A stretch of 64,000 nt of DNA, from NCBI GenBank assembly GCA_023846275.1, contig CM043870.1:13835527-13899526 (forward strand). Direction: 5' to 3'. Origin of the DNA: Vanilla planifolia (taxonomy: Eukaryota; Streptophyta; Magnoliopsida; Asparagales; Orchidaceae). The position numbers and the translations under genes are program-made. The number at the start of each line of letters is the position of its first letter. Position 1 is the first letter of the stretch. The notes below the pieces were generated by a model that saw only the letters and a program-made list of their open reading frames with translations, was not told the DNA's origin and did not search any database. This document shows positions 38,240 through 51,400 of this stretch, piece by piece.

Positions 38240-38470
38240 ATATTTTGCATGAATATTGATGAAATAATCAAGGCTTTCCATTCGAACAAGATTTTAATCA
38301 CAATTCTAAATAGTCATGTCACAGCTAACATAGAAATTAAAACTAACAAATGACATCCTAAAGTCAAATTTTTAATTTACACATATAAATAAAGAATCTT
38401 TACTTTAGCCAATTTATAATCATGTTATTACAATTCCACTCTTGATTGAATATATTGAAGACTTTCTATG
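38240..38470. repeat. Dispersed repeat family R2, copy B
   Basis: This is the partner of 27,830-28,090, with catattttgcat near 38,242 and tagtcatgtcacagctaac near 38,312. The copies are in the same orientation and well diverged. Confidence 0.5.
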
Positions 38471-39859
38471 GTACTTACATTGTTCCACAAAGCTATCAAT
38501 AAATTTTTTTTTAATGTAAGCTTATAAAACTTTTTCTAAGACATAAAATGACACATTAAATCATATGAATTAATCACAAAATCATGTTAATTAAAAAACA
38601 TAACATTTAATATGGATCAACTATTTTGCTTCATGTCTTATAACTATAATGATGACAACTATCCACACGCAACTTTAACAAACTAACCACTTGCATCAAC
38701 TAAAATTTGTCAAGATGTAGGTGCAAAATCCTTAGTATCATCCAACCATGTGATTCATGAGTAGGACTTCTATAGGGTTATACTTTTCCTCTATGGTCAT
38801 TCTTCATCTTCTTTCTCATAGGTGGTTCTTCTTCTTGCATTTATTTTCTCTCGACTAGCCTTCTCACGTATTCTAATGAATTGTTTTTCCTAAAATCAAA
38901 CAAGCATACAAGTTAATACTTAAATAGGGTAGGGCAATCATGCATAGGTATCAGGATTTAATTAACAGATTTGCAAACATATTTTAGGTTAATAAAGTAA
39001 ATAAAAGTTCATTTAAACATTTATAAACCTTCAATTTCTCTAAATACAATCCATGGCTTGGTTTATACCAAGCTATTCTCATATTAAAAATTAGAAAATC
39101 CTATTGTGACCAACATTATCAAAGACATATCCATTCATTAGATTTAGGTCACTATAGCTATAATGCTTAGGAACCAAAGCAACTCAATTACAAAAATGTT
39201 TATTGTATGCCTTTTTATAATTGTAGTAATATACCTATATCATGTGGTACATTTATCCAAATGTTATTTTACTAACAAACATTACCTCTTATCATTTTTG
39301 TTTGATCTAGGCTTCATAAATGTTTTATAGAGATAGTAGAAATACATTCCTCACACCACAACACTAAAACTCTCTTAATTGATCATACTAAAACAATACT
39401 TCCATGCAAATTATATAATCATTAGCTCACCAGAAACAAATCTTTGAACTTTAGATATTTTTCTTTTGATATTATCATACTTGTATGATCCATTGCCTTG
39501 TGCATATATGATCATAGTGTTTCCAAGACAAACCTCTAGTTTTCACATCAATGCACTTGTTTGCTAATGTGATATGCTTGTTATTATCACAAGTTACCAT
39601 TGCATGCATTAACATTTTGCTCTAGGTCATAGTATATCTTATTACATTTCATGTTACAGTTATATTATACCATGCTAGCTTTCCAAATTAGTAGCATATC
39701 AAGCAACTAACTTTAATGACCATGACATGAACATACTATATGATAACTATGTTTTACTTATATGGACAAAATAGGCTTTACACTTTCATCCCAATTGCGT
39801 TTTGTATATGATTGTAATGTATGATTAGCCAAAACTTAACTATAATTTATTATAATTAG

Positions 39860-40010
39860 TCCCTCGTTTTGATTTCTCTACCCATCTTAATTGGGATTTC
39901 AACCTTAAAATCTAGAAAAAAAACTTATCGATTTTCAAAGAACTTCACCTTCCTCCATCAAAGTAGCCTCTCGTTGGGATTAGCTATTCAAAAGGACCTT
40001 GGTCAAGGTA
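39860..40010 (-). pseudogene. Chromovirus: chromodomain and end of pol (decayed)
   Basis: The minus strand reads an LTKVLLNS run, then SQREATLMEEGEVL and FFSRF. This follows the plant chromovirus chromodomain (LVKVLW-NH---EATWE-E--M---YP-LF). The two aromatic residues that read methyl-lysine (W in VLW, W in ATWE) are both replaced by L. A frameshift later an EIPIKMGREIKTRD run ends at a stop, plausibly the end of pol. It lies just downstream of the integrase trace on the same strand. The plus-strand frame at 39,869-40,090 is a shadow of it. Confidence 0.65.
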
Positions 40011-40199
40011 TACTTAGATTTTCTTTGCTATCTAGCACTAAACTAAAAAATATGCTTCAACTATTCCAAAATGGAGGCATCTATGTATAACTGAGATCAT
40101 CATGCTACTCTTAGATGTGTTATAGAGGATCTTGTACATATTTAATCTAACTGGATGCACGAAAAATATATTGTATCCTAATTAGTTCCTCTAGTAACT

Positions 40200-40540
40200 A
40201 AAGTGTATATGTCACTAATGTAACCATTTCCATAATTTAATAACACTCATTGAACTTGGGCTTCATGTTGGAAGCCATTCAAAACATGAATAATCCTTGC
40301 ATCAGCTAACCTTAAAAAATATTCAATCCTTTTATGAAAATGTTTATCTATGAATCTCTTTAACAGTCTCTTTTGCAAACTTAAGCCCAAAAGCCTACTT
40401 AGAATAAGCTTCTATTCAAAAGGATGGGAACCTACAATATAAACCACACATGACATCAAATTATACCATAATAATGACAAATTGTTAGCTATTGTTATAC
40501 ATAAATTCCACTAAAGTTACATTCTTAAACCTATTTGAGG
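40200..40540 (-). pseudogene. Chromovirus: integrase C-terminal part (decayed)
   Basis: On the minus strand near 40,440-40,530 an EFMYNNS run stands where gypsy integrases have EFAYNNSYQ--IGMAPFE-LYGR--RSP. A C-L-CRFPSF run follows with the right spacing, then LSRLLGLSL (family: GE--LLGPE-VQ) and a charged stretch. The integrase core between here and RNase H (40,540-40,830) could not be followed. It belongs with the chromodomain to the left and RNase H and RT to the right, all minus strand. Confidence 0.7.
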
Positions 40541-40829
40541 AGTAAGAATTCTTACTATGCCTTAAACAGTTCTCCAACTAAATTATCCTCTTAACTATCC
40601 ATCACTAAATGAGTAAAACAATAACACTAAATCGAAGAATAGCTACCATCTCCTAGTACAAGAAATTCCTAAACTAGGATGTAAGCTTTGAGTCATGGTC
40701 CAAAAGAGTCACTCTTGGCAATGCTATTGAAGTTAACTCAAATCATCTAACAAATTATCATGGATACTAAATGAGTTTAGTTATGCTACTATAAATTATA
40801 CCACAACCTCATCCTGAGTCTTACTAAAT

Positions 40830-41110
40830 TTCCATTTCTTGTGTATTACTTTATACCAAAACCATAACGTTTAATAAGTTCTAACTAGAGTTGTTACCTA
40901 AACATATGATTAATTTGAGTAAGGATATGTTGAAGACACATGTAGTCAATAAAGACTTTAACATGAACCCTATAAGCAATGTCAATTTTTAAGGGTTAGG
41001 ACTATATCATCAAACTCCAAATCATGGTCAAGTAGTTTTGTTGATCACATAACTATTTAGATGGTTAATCTACACAACTATTCGGTACATGAATAACCCA
41101 TAATCCAATA
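40830..41110 (-). pseudogene. Chromovirus: RNase H (decayed)
   Basis: The minus strand near 40,870-41,040 reads HDLEFDDIVLTLKI, then VKVFIDYMCLQHILTQINHMF and an L-LI--YGF-I run. The family has HDLELAAIVHALKIWRHYL, then C-VFTDHKSLKYIFTQKDLN-RQ and LELLKDYD--I-YHPGK. The Thr-Asp of the TDHKSL active site is Ile-Asp here. It joins RT on the right in the expected order. Confidence 0.85.
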
Positions 41111-41229
41111 TGTCATGCATTAATGATTACGTGATAGGGTGGCTTACCCTACTCTAGAAAGGTGAATAATATAGTTATACTCAATTCTTTTTCAACTCAA
41201 CAAAGCTCTACTCACACTAAATAGACAAT

Positions 41230-41560
41230 ATGTAAACTACACCCTTTCTTATTAGCCTAGTAAGAGGTGCCACAACCATGGATAATTTGAGAAAATGATT
41301 GGACACATACAACATGTTAATTGCTTTTCAATATCAACTGCAATCCCTTCACCACTAACAACATGTTTACGAGAGGTCAAAGAATCATACCAAAACAAGT
41401 AATTTGTGAAATTAGCATAAAGTTGCTTGACTATTAGATATTCTAACAAAATCTATAGATTCTTAGCCTTTTGATCCATACTCTTGGAGTGTCTACTTCT
41501 TGATATATTTATTAATGCACATTTGTCCCTTAGAATAGTTTTCCTTCTATGACCAAACCT
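41230..41560 (-). pseudogene. Chromovirus: end of reverse transcriptase (decayed)
   Basis: The open minus-strand frame at 41,252-41,449 reads LEYLIVKQLYANF, then FWYDSLTSRKHVVSGEGIAVD. This is the unmistakable gypsy RT tail (LE-LR-KQLYAKF-KCEFW---V-FLGHVVSGEGI-VD). A frameshift later MVVAPLTRLIRKGV matches the IAAPLTRLTRKGV block before RNase H. To the right, a SRSRHSKSMDQK-like run near 41,490-41,540 is the SKS-EEH stretch after the FIDDIL palm motif; the palm itself was not found. Lineage is chromovirus because of the chromodomain downstream. Confidence 0.9.
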
Positions 41561-44500
41561 TATATTGTTGTAACAAGCATTTTCCTTTACTTTTCAAGTA
41601 CTTCTACCTTCTATCGTGGATCTTATATCTCTAATCTTAGCACCTGGGGTGGTGTATATGAAACTTGCTAATAAGCTAGGCATGAATTTGTGCAAATTGG
41701 TTGGTATAGCTAGCTTTCTTCAACCATATCTTGCCATGAAATCTTGTAGTCCATTCCTTTTGAGGTGTCATAATCCTTCCTCTTCTTTCTAGTTTCATGA
41801 TGTACATAAATCTAATGCTCTATGTACTCTATTGAACTAGAATTTTCAGCCAAATCTTGATATCTTGTGAAATTGTTCACAAATAAATGTCTCTTAAGTG
41901 AAGGTCAAAGTCCTATCATCATTAGCTCTTAATGGCAAAGGTATTTTATTGCTAGCATAGATTTAGATGTAATAAGATATACGAATCAATAAGTAAAAAT
42001 GGTAACAAGAATCTATCTCTATCTAATTCAGGTTAGTTCCTTCCTACTCTAGCCTTGGCCAACATTGGCACATTGAAATCTATAAAAGAAACCACAAAGA
42101 TATCCTAACATATATTAAGGTATCCTAAAACATTATATGTCACTAGTCACACTATAAAGTAGTAATCTCCCCTTCTAAAAACAACTCTACATGTGTTAAC
42201 ATTGCAAATAATTGGCAACCCTATTACATCAACCAACTCATGAACATGGTACAACTAGTAATTGACAATCATTCAATTAGTCAAAGCTACTAATACCAAA
42301 GACCTAAATTGCAAACAAGCTTCGATAAAATATTCCATATGGACTCAAGCTATTCTTATGTTATCACATACTAAAATGGTGGGTCCATGATGAGCCCTCC
42401 ATTGGCTTGCTCACTACACATTTAGTCTCTCAAAGTAGTTCTATGTTCTTGACAATCATTGTTATAGGAAAAGTAGTATAAAAAAGTTGCTCCATGATGA
42501 AACTAAAATGCATAAGTAATACTTAATCAATTGAGATCATTTTGTATTCACTAGAAAGGAAGACAACTTATGCTATTAGCTTGATAGATCTTGGAATATA
42601 ATTTAGCTATGGATCAGAGCATTACAATGGCACCTAAACTTCCATGTAAATTTGAACATTCTATGGCATTTGTTTATGTATTACTAAAGCATCATCCATT
42701 CGCTTTCTTCAACAAGGAAGCTTTTTATTCTCCAGCATCGACAATTCAAAACCCTTTCAAAGTGATATTACCATAATCAACCTAATGCTAGTGAATATTG
42801 CAATGGTCTACATGGATGTGGAATTAGTAAAGGATTCAAATATTAAAATAAGGAACTTCAAAAAAATGAGACAACAATAATCTATTATAATAAAAAACTC
42901 AATGTGATAGTCTACTTAGTTATTATTAAGGTTATTACTAGTAAGGTCATTACATACTTCATTGTAAGTACAATCAAACCACAACAAACCAACCACAAAT
43001 GTTGGATAAGAAAGAGATTCCCACTAACTTGACAAAGCAAAATCCACCTAATCTTATGTTGAATGATAATTTGTAATTATAAGTAGAAAGACAATTGTAT
43101 TCAAATGAATCGACACTAAAAGTTGTGTATAAAAATTTTGCAATCAATTCCCGAATCCATTGTCTACCTGCTTAAAAAATGTAGAAGATAATATTAATAA
43201 TCGTAGTATAAATAAATGAAATTTTTAGTACTTCAAATCGGGTTCAAAAAAAAATTAACAAAATACACTTATCAATTAGATCAATCATGATTTCGTCAAG
43301 TTAAAGAAATCTCATAGAGTAAGCAGACAAGAGGTTTCAATTTTAGAATTGAAAGAATCATAGTACAATGCTCAACATTTGTATGATCTTTCAACATTAA
43401 ATAATTTTAGTGAAGAACTTTAAGAAAAAGCCATGGATTTAGGTTATTTGCAACACAAGGATGAACACTTCACCCTTGTCTTGAGTAGGTAGATAAACAA
43501 AGGATAGAGTATGGTTAATGAAAAACCAAGCAACAACAAAAGAAATTAAAAAAAACATGAATTATCTAAATTGATAATTATGCAATAAAAAAGACCAAAA
43601 TATGTAAATGGCACGTAATATGAGCAGTGAATAAAAGTTTATTTTGTTGGCTAAATAATCTAATTAAAAAGAGAATTCCCTAGACTCACTAATGTAACCA
43701 ATGGAACACGAAGAAATAATGTTTCAACATGGTAGAAAGTTTCTACTTTAAGATTATGATGGTGATAAGTAAAATAGGAAATGGATCCTTTCAAAGAAAG
43801 ATTTCTTTTGCCATGTTAGACTTGATGAAGTGTAGTTAATAGAAATTTTCGTAAAGCATCAAGATTTAACAAATTTTTCCAATTGCATATTCATTTATGA
43901 TAAGAGCTCCAATATTGACATAAAAATCTCTTTGGTATGATCTCATCAAAATTGCTAAGATCTTCAACTTGTGATGGCTAATTGGAATAGATTATAAAGT
44001 AGTGTCAACATTTAATGAGTACAAAGGAAATTCCACCTCTAAATTGAAACTAATTAAAGAATATTTAGAATTCATTTATAAGTGTAACCTAATTTAATTT
44101 TCATTATTTTTAAATTTTTTCATGGACAAATAAAAGGAAAAGAAGATGGTTTGAGAAAAGTGGTAATAGTGTGTTGGTGAATCAAGATACATTGATAAAG
44201 TTGATATGGCTGTAATTCAATTTTTGTAAAAAGAAAGTTCATATCGTACTCCATATCTTTAAAGTTTTTCTAAGGATTCTTGTTCAGCACCAAAATAGTT
44301 ACATTTTAGAGCATCTGGTAGAAGTACAATCCATTCTACAAATTCTTCAAACAAAAAACATTTGAAAACATATTTGATACAATTAAGTTACTTGATTAAC
44401 AAGTTAAACTTAAGCATATCCAATTTAATTCTTGTTAGAATAAGAAAGTAGGAAAGGAGCTACCAAAGACTCATATGATCCTCCTTAAAGCTATTATGAA

Positions 44501-44844
44501 TGGAGAAAATTATTAGAATCAAATGATAAGTGTTAAATGACAAAAAGAAGGGCAAAGGAATAAGAAAATTATTTCATTTCCTAGCAAAAGTAGAAAATCT
44601 AAATTAAAAATCACAAACATAAAGTAATCTAACGTTATTTGAGGGCAACAGGACGTTAAAATTGTTGAAGCCACAATATAGCATTTTCATAAATTGTGGT
44701 ACCTTCTAAATTAGATAAGATGATGTTATGTTTACTCGCATCCTTTCATTAGTAAAAGGTTAACACAATAAGCTATTGATAAAGGAAACCTCAATGGATG
44801 AAATCAAACATATCTATTTCAAATGGGCCACAATAGCATCTTTT
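41561..44844. other. Unresolved, possibly upstream part of the chromovirus, no gene recognised
   Basis: RT palm, protease and gag of the minus-strand chromovirus would lie here, but I could not recognise them. The frame at 42,591-42,776 (plus) is unsupported. A stretch near 43,990-44,085 gives a charged, aromatic translation that could belong to the L1 endonuclease upstream of the LINE-1b RT, but this is weak. Confidence 0.4.
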
Positions 44845-45990
44845 GATTAAATCGATTCAATGATAGCATTTTCACGCATTGTTGGAATATAATTGCAAGT
44901 AGTATTCTAGATGCTACTATGGATTTTTGGCAAGGTCACCAAGCTTTAAAGGAATCTTCAATACAAACCTTTTCCTATTTCTCAAAAATAAGAGCTGGAA
45001 ATCCTTTAATGATTTTATGAAAATTAAATTGTGCATTTTTGCTAAAACATTCCTTTTTTCATTATTGATAGTTAGACTTCCAAAAATTCTTCCACTTCTA
45101 ATCACCCTTAAGAAATCTATAATTGTCAAAATCTAAGAGAAAACAGATAATGTTCTACAAGCATAAGAATAGATTACAACATTAAATAGAAGGGGAAGAT
45201 GAAAAAATTTCCTAATAAAAGTTGTTCATAAAAGTTCTATCAATTATAAATCATGTTAATTTAAAGATAAGGTTCTCATGAGATTCAACTTTATCGATAA
45301 TTTTATTATGGCCATCACGAGTGTTCCTCATAGCATCTAGACTTCAAAATATCATCAATACCTAGCCAAATGGTTTTTTAAAGTCACTTGGGCTTTTAGG
45401 CAAGCTACTGCAATCTCACTCTTACTTTTGAAACTTTTGATGAAAGATTTTGGTCAGGAGTTTAACAAGCTCATTAATAAGAATATTGTTTTTCATTATG
45501 CCTAACATAGATCTTATCCAATGGTACCTCCTTTAGGTTTTTTAGATGACATAATAGTCTTTATTTCTAGAGACTTAAAATAAATTTTTAATATTTTCAA
45601 CTTTCTAGTAAACTTTAAAAAAATAACAATTTTACACATCAAACATAAGAAAAACTCATTAGTGGTAAATAAAACAATTTAAGATTTGCTAGAGAAATTA
45701 GCAAGAGGATCAACTTTCATGGCTCTAAACTCATAATAACCTGTTTGGGTTGTTCCCACTCCATTGGTGGAAAGAAAAAACTAATTTTCAATTCGTAATG
45801 GATAAATCAATAAGAGGGAGGCCAATTCGAAGTAGAATTTGTTGACTATTGGAGAAAGACTTATTTCTATGAAACATGTTATAAATTCAATACCTCTATA
45901 TTCATTAATTTCAATAAAGTTTCCTACATAGATTTAACCATCTTAGAAAAATATTTGAATTGGAAACATTTATCATGTTGTCTTAACCAT
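44845..45990 (+). pseudogene. LINE-1b: reverse transcriptase (decayed, nearly full domain order)
   Basis: Ordered L1 RT blocks on the plus strand, in shifting frames: FTHCWNIIASSILDATMDFW near 44,870-44,930 (family: F-Q-CW-II--D---A--DF); FNTNLFLFLKNKSWKSFNDF near 44,955-45,015 (family: -NT-LV-LIPK---PKS--DFRPISLC); a P-L--L---SIIV-I run (family: PEQSAF--GR-I-DN); FRQATAISLLLLKLLM near 45,390 (family: LRQGDPLSP-LF-L); LGFLDDIIVF near 45,532 (family: LAFADDIIIF); and a GRPIRS-----LLEKDLFL run near 45,820 (family: GW----LS-GGR--LI). The frame at 44,927-45,136 is the longest intact piece. Both catalytic Asp of ADD remain but the Ala is Leu. Stops and shifts rule out function. Confidence 0.9.
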
Positions 45991-45999
45991 CAAAAGAGT

Positions 46000-47450
46000 A
46001 ATTTTTTTATCATATCTTTGAAGATATTTATTCAATTAAATAATTACTTATTGATAAAATAATAATTAAAAAAATAATTTTAATTTTCAAAATACCAAAA
46101 CAATAAACCCTATGTAAAACCTAATTCTCTATAGTAATCAGATTACAACTTAATTAGTTAACTTTGAAGTGAGCAAACCATGAGGATATAAGCCGCATTA
46201 ATTGGATAACTCTAAAGTGTAGGGAGTGTGTCAAAAACAAATATTCTTAGTTCATTGTGTGATGTGAGACTAAGCGAACCTCTTTTATTTGTGCAACAAA
46301 CTTTTGAATAGGAGTGATTTCTACAAGACAATTGTGCTAGTTTGCTATCGAATAGTCATATCATCTCATCAAGCTCTTTAAATTACTTAATTTATTAGTT
46401 ATCTAAACACATAATTTCATTATCACATGGATTGAAACTAATCCATGCTTAAGGTCATGATCCAATCATTTGATGACAATTAAGATATAATGGTCTAGGT
46501 GAAGTCTTATTTTTCCAAACAATGCCACCAAAAATCTCACAATCCAATTGCATAGTTTTTGCATTAAAATAGTCAAAAATCTTTACAATCATATTGCTCC
46601 CTACACAATGCTATTTTAGGTATTATTTGAAAGTTGTTAGAATTATTATTTAAAAATATCTAATTTTATAAATAAAAGAACTTATAATGACCTCCATTTA
46701 ATTAAAGTAGAAATAAAAATTTTTGTATATCTTGTAAATACTTTCAGTGGTAACAAAATGTCCATAAAAAGAAGTTTTTTTACCATAATTTATTATTTAA
46801 TTTTTTATGAAAAAATGGTAAAATATAAAGAAAACTTTCAAGTCATTCAAGTCATTAGCAAATGATACTCATTGTCTCTTCTATTCACTACATCTTTCCA
46901 TAAACAAACTCCACTTTCTCCTACCTTCTCAAATTTGTTAAGATCTATTTTTTTTTGAAATTTTAATTAACTAAATTAAAATAGTTGCACATTTTTTAGC
47001 ATTTTATCAAGCATAAGAAATTAGTTTTTATAAACTATTGATCTATATCACTTCTTTCTTTTGCACTTTCTATGAAACTTATTTTGTTGTAAGATCATCA
47101 TAACATATCAATTATTTTTCAACATAGCGACGGTTTGGCTTACCCATGTTTTGGCTTAAGGTTTATATTTATCATATTTTCATACCTTATTTTTTGTCCA
47201 AGGGTGGATTTTAAGCTTAAGCGCCTTCTATTTGTGTTGATTTTATTATTTCACAATTTCTATAAAAATATTTTATTTTAAAAAAATAATAAGTTTTAAA
47301 ATGAAATTAAAATTTAGATAAAGTTTCTTTTAGAAACTTGCTCAAGCTTATTAAAATTTACTTTAAAGACATTTTATGTTAATAGGTTTTACACATCAAA
47401 TTTTTAATATCAACTAATCTATGACCTCTTGCTAAACCACACCTCAATTT
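46000..47450. other. Probable insertion or unrecognisable stretch inside LINE-1b
   Basis: In plant L1 ORF2 the gap between the RT tail and the zinc finger is clearly shorter than the 1.9 kb seen here. I recognise nothing in this AT-rich stretch, and no borders or target duplication were found. Confidence 0.4.
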
Positions 47451-47769
47451 AGGGATTAATCACATAAACTATTGGATCAATTAAGAGAAAGTTGGACTAA
47501 CAAGAATGGCATATCTTAAAAAAAAAGTTGTAGAAGTAATTTCAATATGTTTAGCAAAACGCAATAAGAAACATGTCTGAAACAACTCATTATGGCCAAG
47601 CCAGATGAATCCAATTACATGACATTAGCAAAGAATACACCTTATCTAACACCTAGAAATATATGAAAATGACAAAAGATATGGTCTTGAATCATATTGA
47701 ATTTTTTAACCAAGTGAAAAAACGAATTTGAACTCTCATGGTCGATTGAATCTTAAGCACATTGTTGGC

Positions 47770-48010
47770 TTGGGAGGCAATAAGAAGAAATGGACTAATA
47801 TTATCATCCAAACACATAACTCTCTAACTCAAAATACCTATAAAAATTTCTACTTTTATTTAAGGAATATTCAACAAAAAGTTTTCCATTCCACCATACC
47901 TTAAGAATTCTTAATATAAAAATTGCATCAAATTTCCTACACTATCGAAAAGAAGACACAATGGATCATGTATTTGTGTGTTGTTACAAAGAACATAAGT
48001 TATGATCTAG
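47770..48010 (+). pseudogene. LINE-1b: zf-RVT region of ORF2 (decayed)
   Basis: The plus strand near 47,885-48,005 reads HHTLRILNIKIASNFLHYRK followed by EDTMDHVFVCCYKEHKL. This corresponds to the zf-RVT segment (LP----I-RRGI-IAS-C-LC---EETMDHLF--C) that sits between RT and RNase H in plant L1 ORF2. The CxxC pair has become N--F--H-Y, but the E-TMDH-F block is sharp. It lies in the right order and on the same strand as the RT to the left and RNase H to the right. Confidence 0.8.
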
Positions 48011-48259
48011 CTTTAATAATAGTTCTTACATTAAAGAAGATAATATAACTAGGATAACTATTGTATTAACTTAGCACTGTAAACAATGAAATAAAAATTC
48101 TACTAGAGGAGAGGTCATTCATTTCCTTTCTCTAATCATATGTTGGAACATAAGGATAGAAATCTAAAAACCCATGAGGAAACCATACAATTCGTTCACC
48201 TTGGTTTGGTTCCTTTGATCACTTTCCTAAAATATTAAATCAATGAAGTTATAAATTGG

Positions 48260-48480
48260 TCTCTCCATCTAGGTAAAATGCTTAAAATTAACACTGATGG
48301 AATCATATAAACAAAAAAGGGTAGGCTGGCTGTGGTAGAATTAATCAAATTCATAAAAGGGAAATAATGAGGTGTTTTATTAATTTTATTTGAAAAAATC
48401 ATTTGTAGAAGTGTAACGAATATCACTACTCTTAAGTCTTCAAATGTGCAACTAAAAGGATCTAGCTAACATTGTCACTA
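48260..48480 (+). pseudogene. LINE-1b: C-terminal RNase H domain (decayed)
   Basis: KMLKINTDGII at about 48,280 matches the start of the RNase H domain at the end of many plant L1 ORF2 proteins (W-KLNTDGA), with the first catalytic Asp kept. The G-AG-GGIIRD block is replaced by KGRLAVVELIKF, and a GVLLILFEKI run follows for the -AF---IG---N--AE block. No poly-A tail or target-site duplication could be fixed downstream. Confidence 0.75.
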
Positions 48481-48489
48481 AGATGTATT

Positions 48490-51400
48490 ACAAAGAAATC
48501 CAACAAATGGCATAGGGTAAGGTGAGCATCTCTTGGAGGCCATTTTACATGATTTAGTACATAAACTAAGTGATGGGAACAACAATAATCCATTGTTATT
48601 AAATTAACAAGGAAAAAAAATGGTGTGATTAATTCCCTTATGAAAACTATAAAAAAAAACCCTCTAGATTAGCCACTTGGGATCCAAAACATATTCCCAA
48701 ATACTACAAGTAACTTATGTTTAAATTTAGAGTCCATACTTTCAAACATCCTAAAAGATATGGCACATCAACCTTATTTAAAAACTCTTGTATGTTGTGT
48801 AAACTTAGGATATTTTTGTTATGTGGATACTTTTCATATGGTATAATAGTAATCATCACACTATGCAATGCATCTAATGTCCATATGATCATAATTTAAA
48901 TCCAATGGAATCCATTTTTATCTCTACTTCAACCAAATACACCAAATGTTAACAATCCTACCCCAATTGCATAATCATTATAACACTCCCTTAAAGTTTA
49001 GGAATGTATGCCAGACTATGATCCCAAACTATAAAAATTGAAAACTCCTCTCCACACCAATTGTTTTTATCCAAAAAAGGCATCAGCATACTACAATGAT
49101 GTTTCAACAGCATCAGGTAGATAAATCTTATTATTAATCTCATTGTTCACCTTTTTACGTCATCACACAATGACTATCCTACCTTATATCACATCATAGA
49201 AGTGCTTTTCTTGAACTTTGCACTATTCATGCTTGGACACCTTCATTGGACAACAATGCTCTAAAATCAACATAACATCTAACAAGTATGCTCAATTAAA
49301 ATCAACTTAAGTGTATTGTCATAATAGTGCAACCAATAAGATCATTCTAATAAGACATTTCAATTTTGTGGTGTGGCATTAGCAATTTATGACACTCTTT
49401 ATACATTTTAATGGAAAAGAATGATTCCAAAATCTCGTTACCACATAGTGATAGATTACAGCTCTAGTAGATGTAACATCTTACTCTATAATTAATCCAA
49501 AGCAATGTGCTTAGATCATATTTTTAGCATTTTTGTTCTAATACTCCTAAACATGTCATCAAATCAAGCAGAGAAATCTAAAACATAAATTGAATTAGCT
49601 AGGCTAAACTAGAGACTCCATGTAGTTTATTAAGCCTAAACTTATTATTCATTAATATGCCTTAAATAATAATGTAGGTTCCAATACCAAATCAGTTAAA
49701 TTTGATTTTAACCCAATTATTTTTCACCACACCCAAGTTCAAATAAATGCAACTATCTAATATTGTTTCAATAATTGTAATCCTATATGCCCTAAACTTT
49801 AGTCATATAACTCATAGATATTTATAACTAAAATATAGAATATAAAAATAACATATTTCACATGCTTTAATGACATCATAATTTAAGTCAAAATAAAAAT
49901 AAACATATACATCTAAATACTAAAAAACCACAAAGAATAGTTTAGTTAGCCTAATTTCTATCAATATATAGAACTTACTGTCATTAGTGGAAATTATAAC
50001 TCAACTACTATAAATCATAAATGATAGAAGAAATTGATCCAACATGTACATTACTAATAATCTAATGTATAGGTCCATAATTACTCTTAGCTACCTAAAA
50101 AATGCAAAACAAAGTGGGGGAGTTATCCAAGAAACTAAATAAAGAAAATAACTATCAATCTATGACATATAGAAATAGAGTTATATGCATCAATCTTTAA
50201 TAACATATTGTAATCATATCTAGAAAAAAGTACAAATTTATCTTTATCTATTATGTTAAACTGATACAATAGTTTGCGAGACAAATAAATGGATGATTTT
50301 TTTCCACATCAATCTAGTACTCTTACCAAGAGAAGAAAATTATAACAAGGTCTTGCATTCCTATCACATCATATCACAATGCATTCAACAAGAAAATGCC
50401 AATCATGTGTGCAACCATAGAGGGCTATAGGAGTCTTCAATATGCACACATATTCCTAAACACACGTCCCAATATATCATCTTTTATCCATGAGATTAAA
50501 TGTGAAACTATTCCCTCTGATAGTTAAATGTACAAATAACATTTAGCTATACCTAGAGTGTCTTACCACATGATCAAGCACTGATCTTATAGGGTTAAGA
50601 GACAAAGTGTAGTTGTTATCACATCCTAAGATATTACAAATATCTAATATACCCATCTCTTATGAAAGGACCCAAGAGCTAAGGTCCCCTACATACATTT
50701 CTTTTCTAAATTAAGATCATATTCATAAACTAATAATATCATACGAGCTATTATTCATCACTATCAAAACATTATTAGGGTTTCCATAAACTCGAGTCAA
50801 GGGTTTTCTAAATATCAATTCAAATATTTAGAAATCTAAGGTTTCTACATCCCTAGATCCACTATTTAGATTATTCATCCAATAATTAAAGAAATTTATG
50901 GTTTCTTCCATGCCCACAATAAAATGCCTAAGGTTATTATCAATTACCTGGTACCTCAGGATTTCTTTTAAATCCTAAACCAATCTTTTAAGGTGCTCTT
51001 GTCCAACTTTTCTATAGTTATCCTTTGACCTAGTTTCATCTTGGATTCATCCTAGAACTTCACTATTTGCACAGGCTATCGATTGAGTTTCTATTTGAAA
51101 TAACAATGTTAGGTTGTATCCTTTGGTGTAGTATCAAATTTATTGTAACAACAACAAAGTTTTGTATTTTTATCCATTGCAACCAAAATAGAATGACTTC
51201 ACCATTCCTGAACGCTTCTTAAGCCCCACACATCCACTAAATCACCATCGAGGGTGTCAACTAGTTGCTAAAGAGCCAAATCGAAATAACTTTTGTTCTT
51301 ACCTAATAAAACATGTAAAGCTCATGCTTTATTCTACATTCTAAAAATAATGATCCCCTCGTCAAAGCATTGTATATCCCTAAGGCTAAACCTAAGCCCT

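Noticed and set aside
38785..38890. Minus-strand peptide around IREKASREKINARRR preceded by an intron-like acceptor, faintly like a bHLH basic region
   Set aside because: Only about 30 residues before a stop, no helix-loop-helix following, and no further exon found; basic runs are common by chance in A-rich frames.
39869..40090. Plus-strand 73-codon frame
   Set aside because: It is the opposite strand of the chromovirus chromodomain relic, which has family support on the minus strand.
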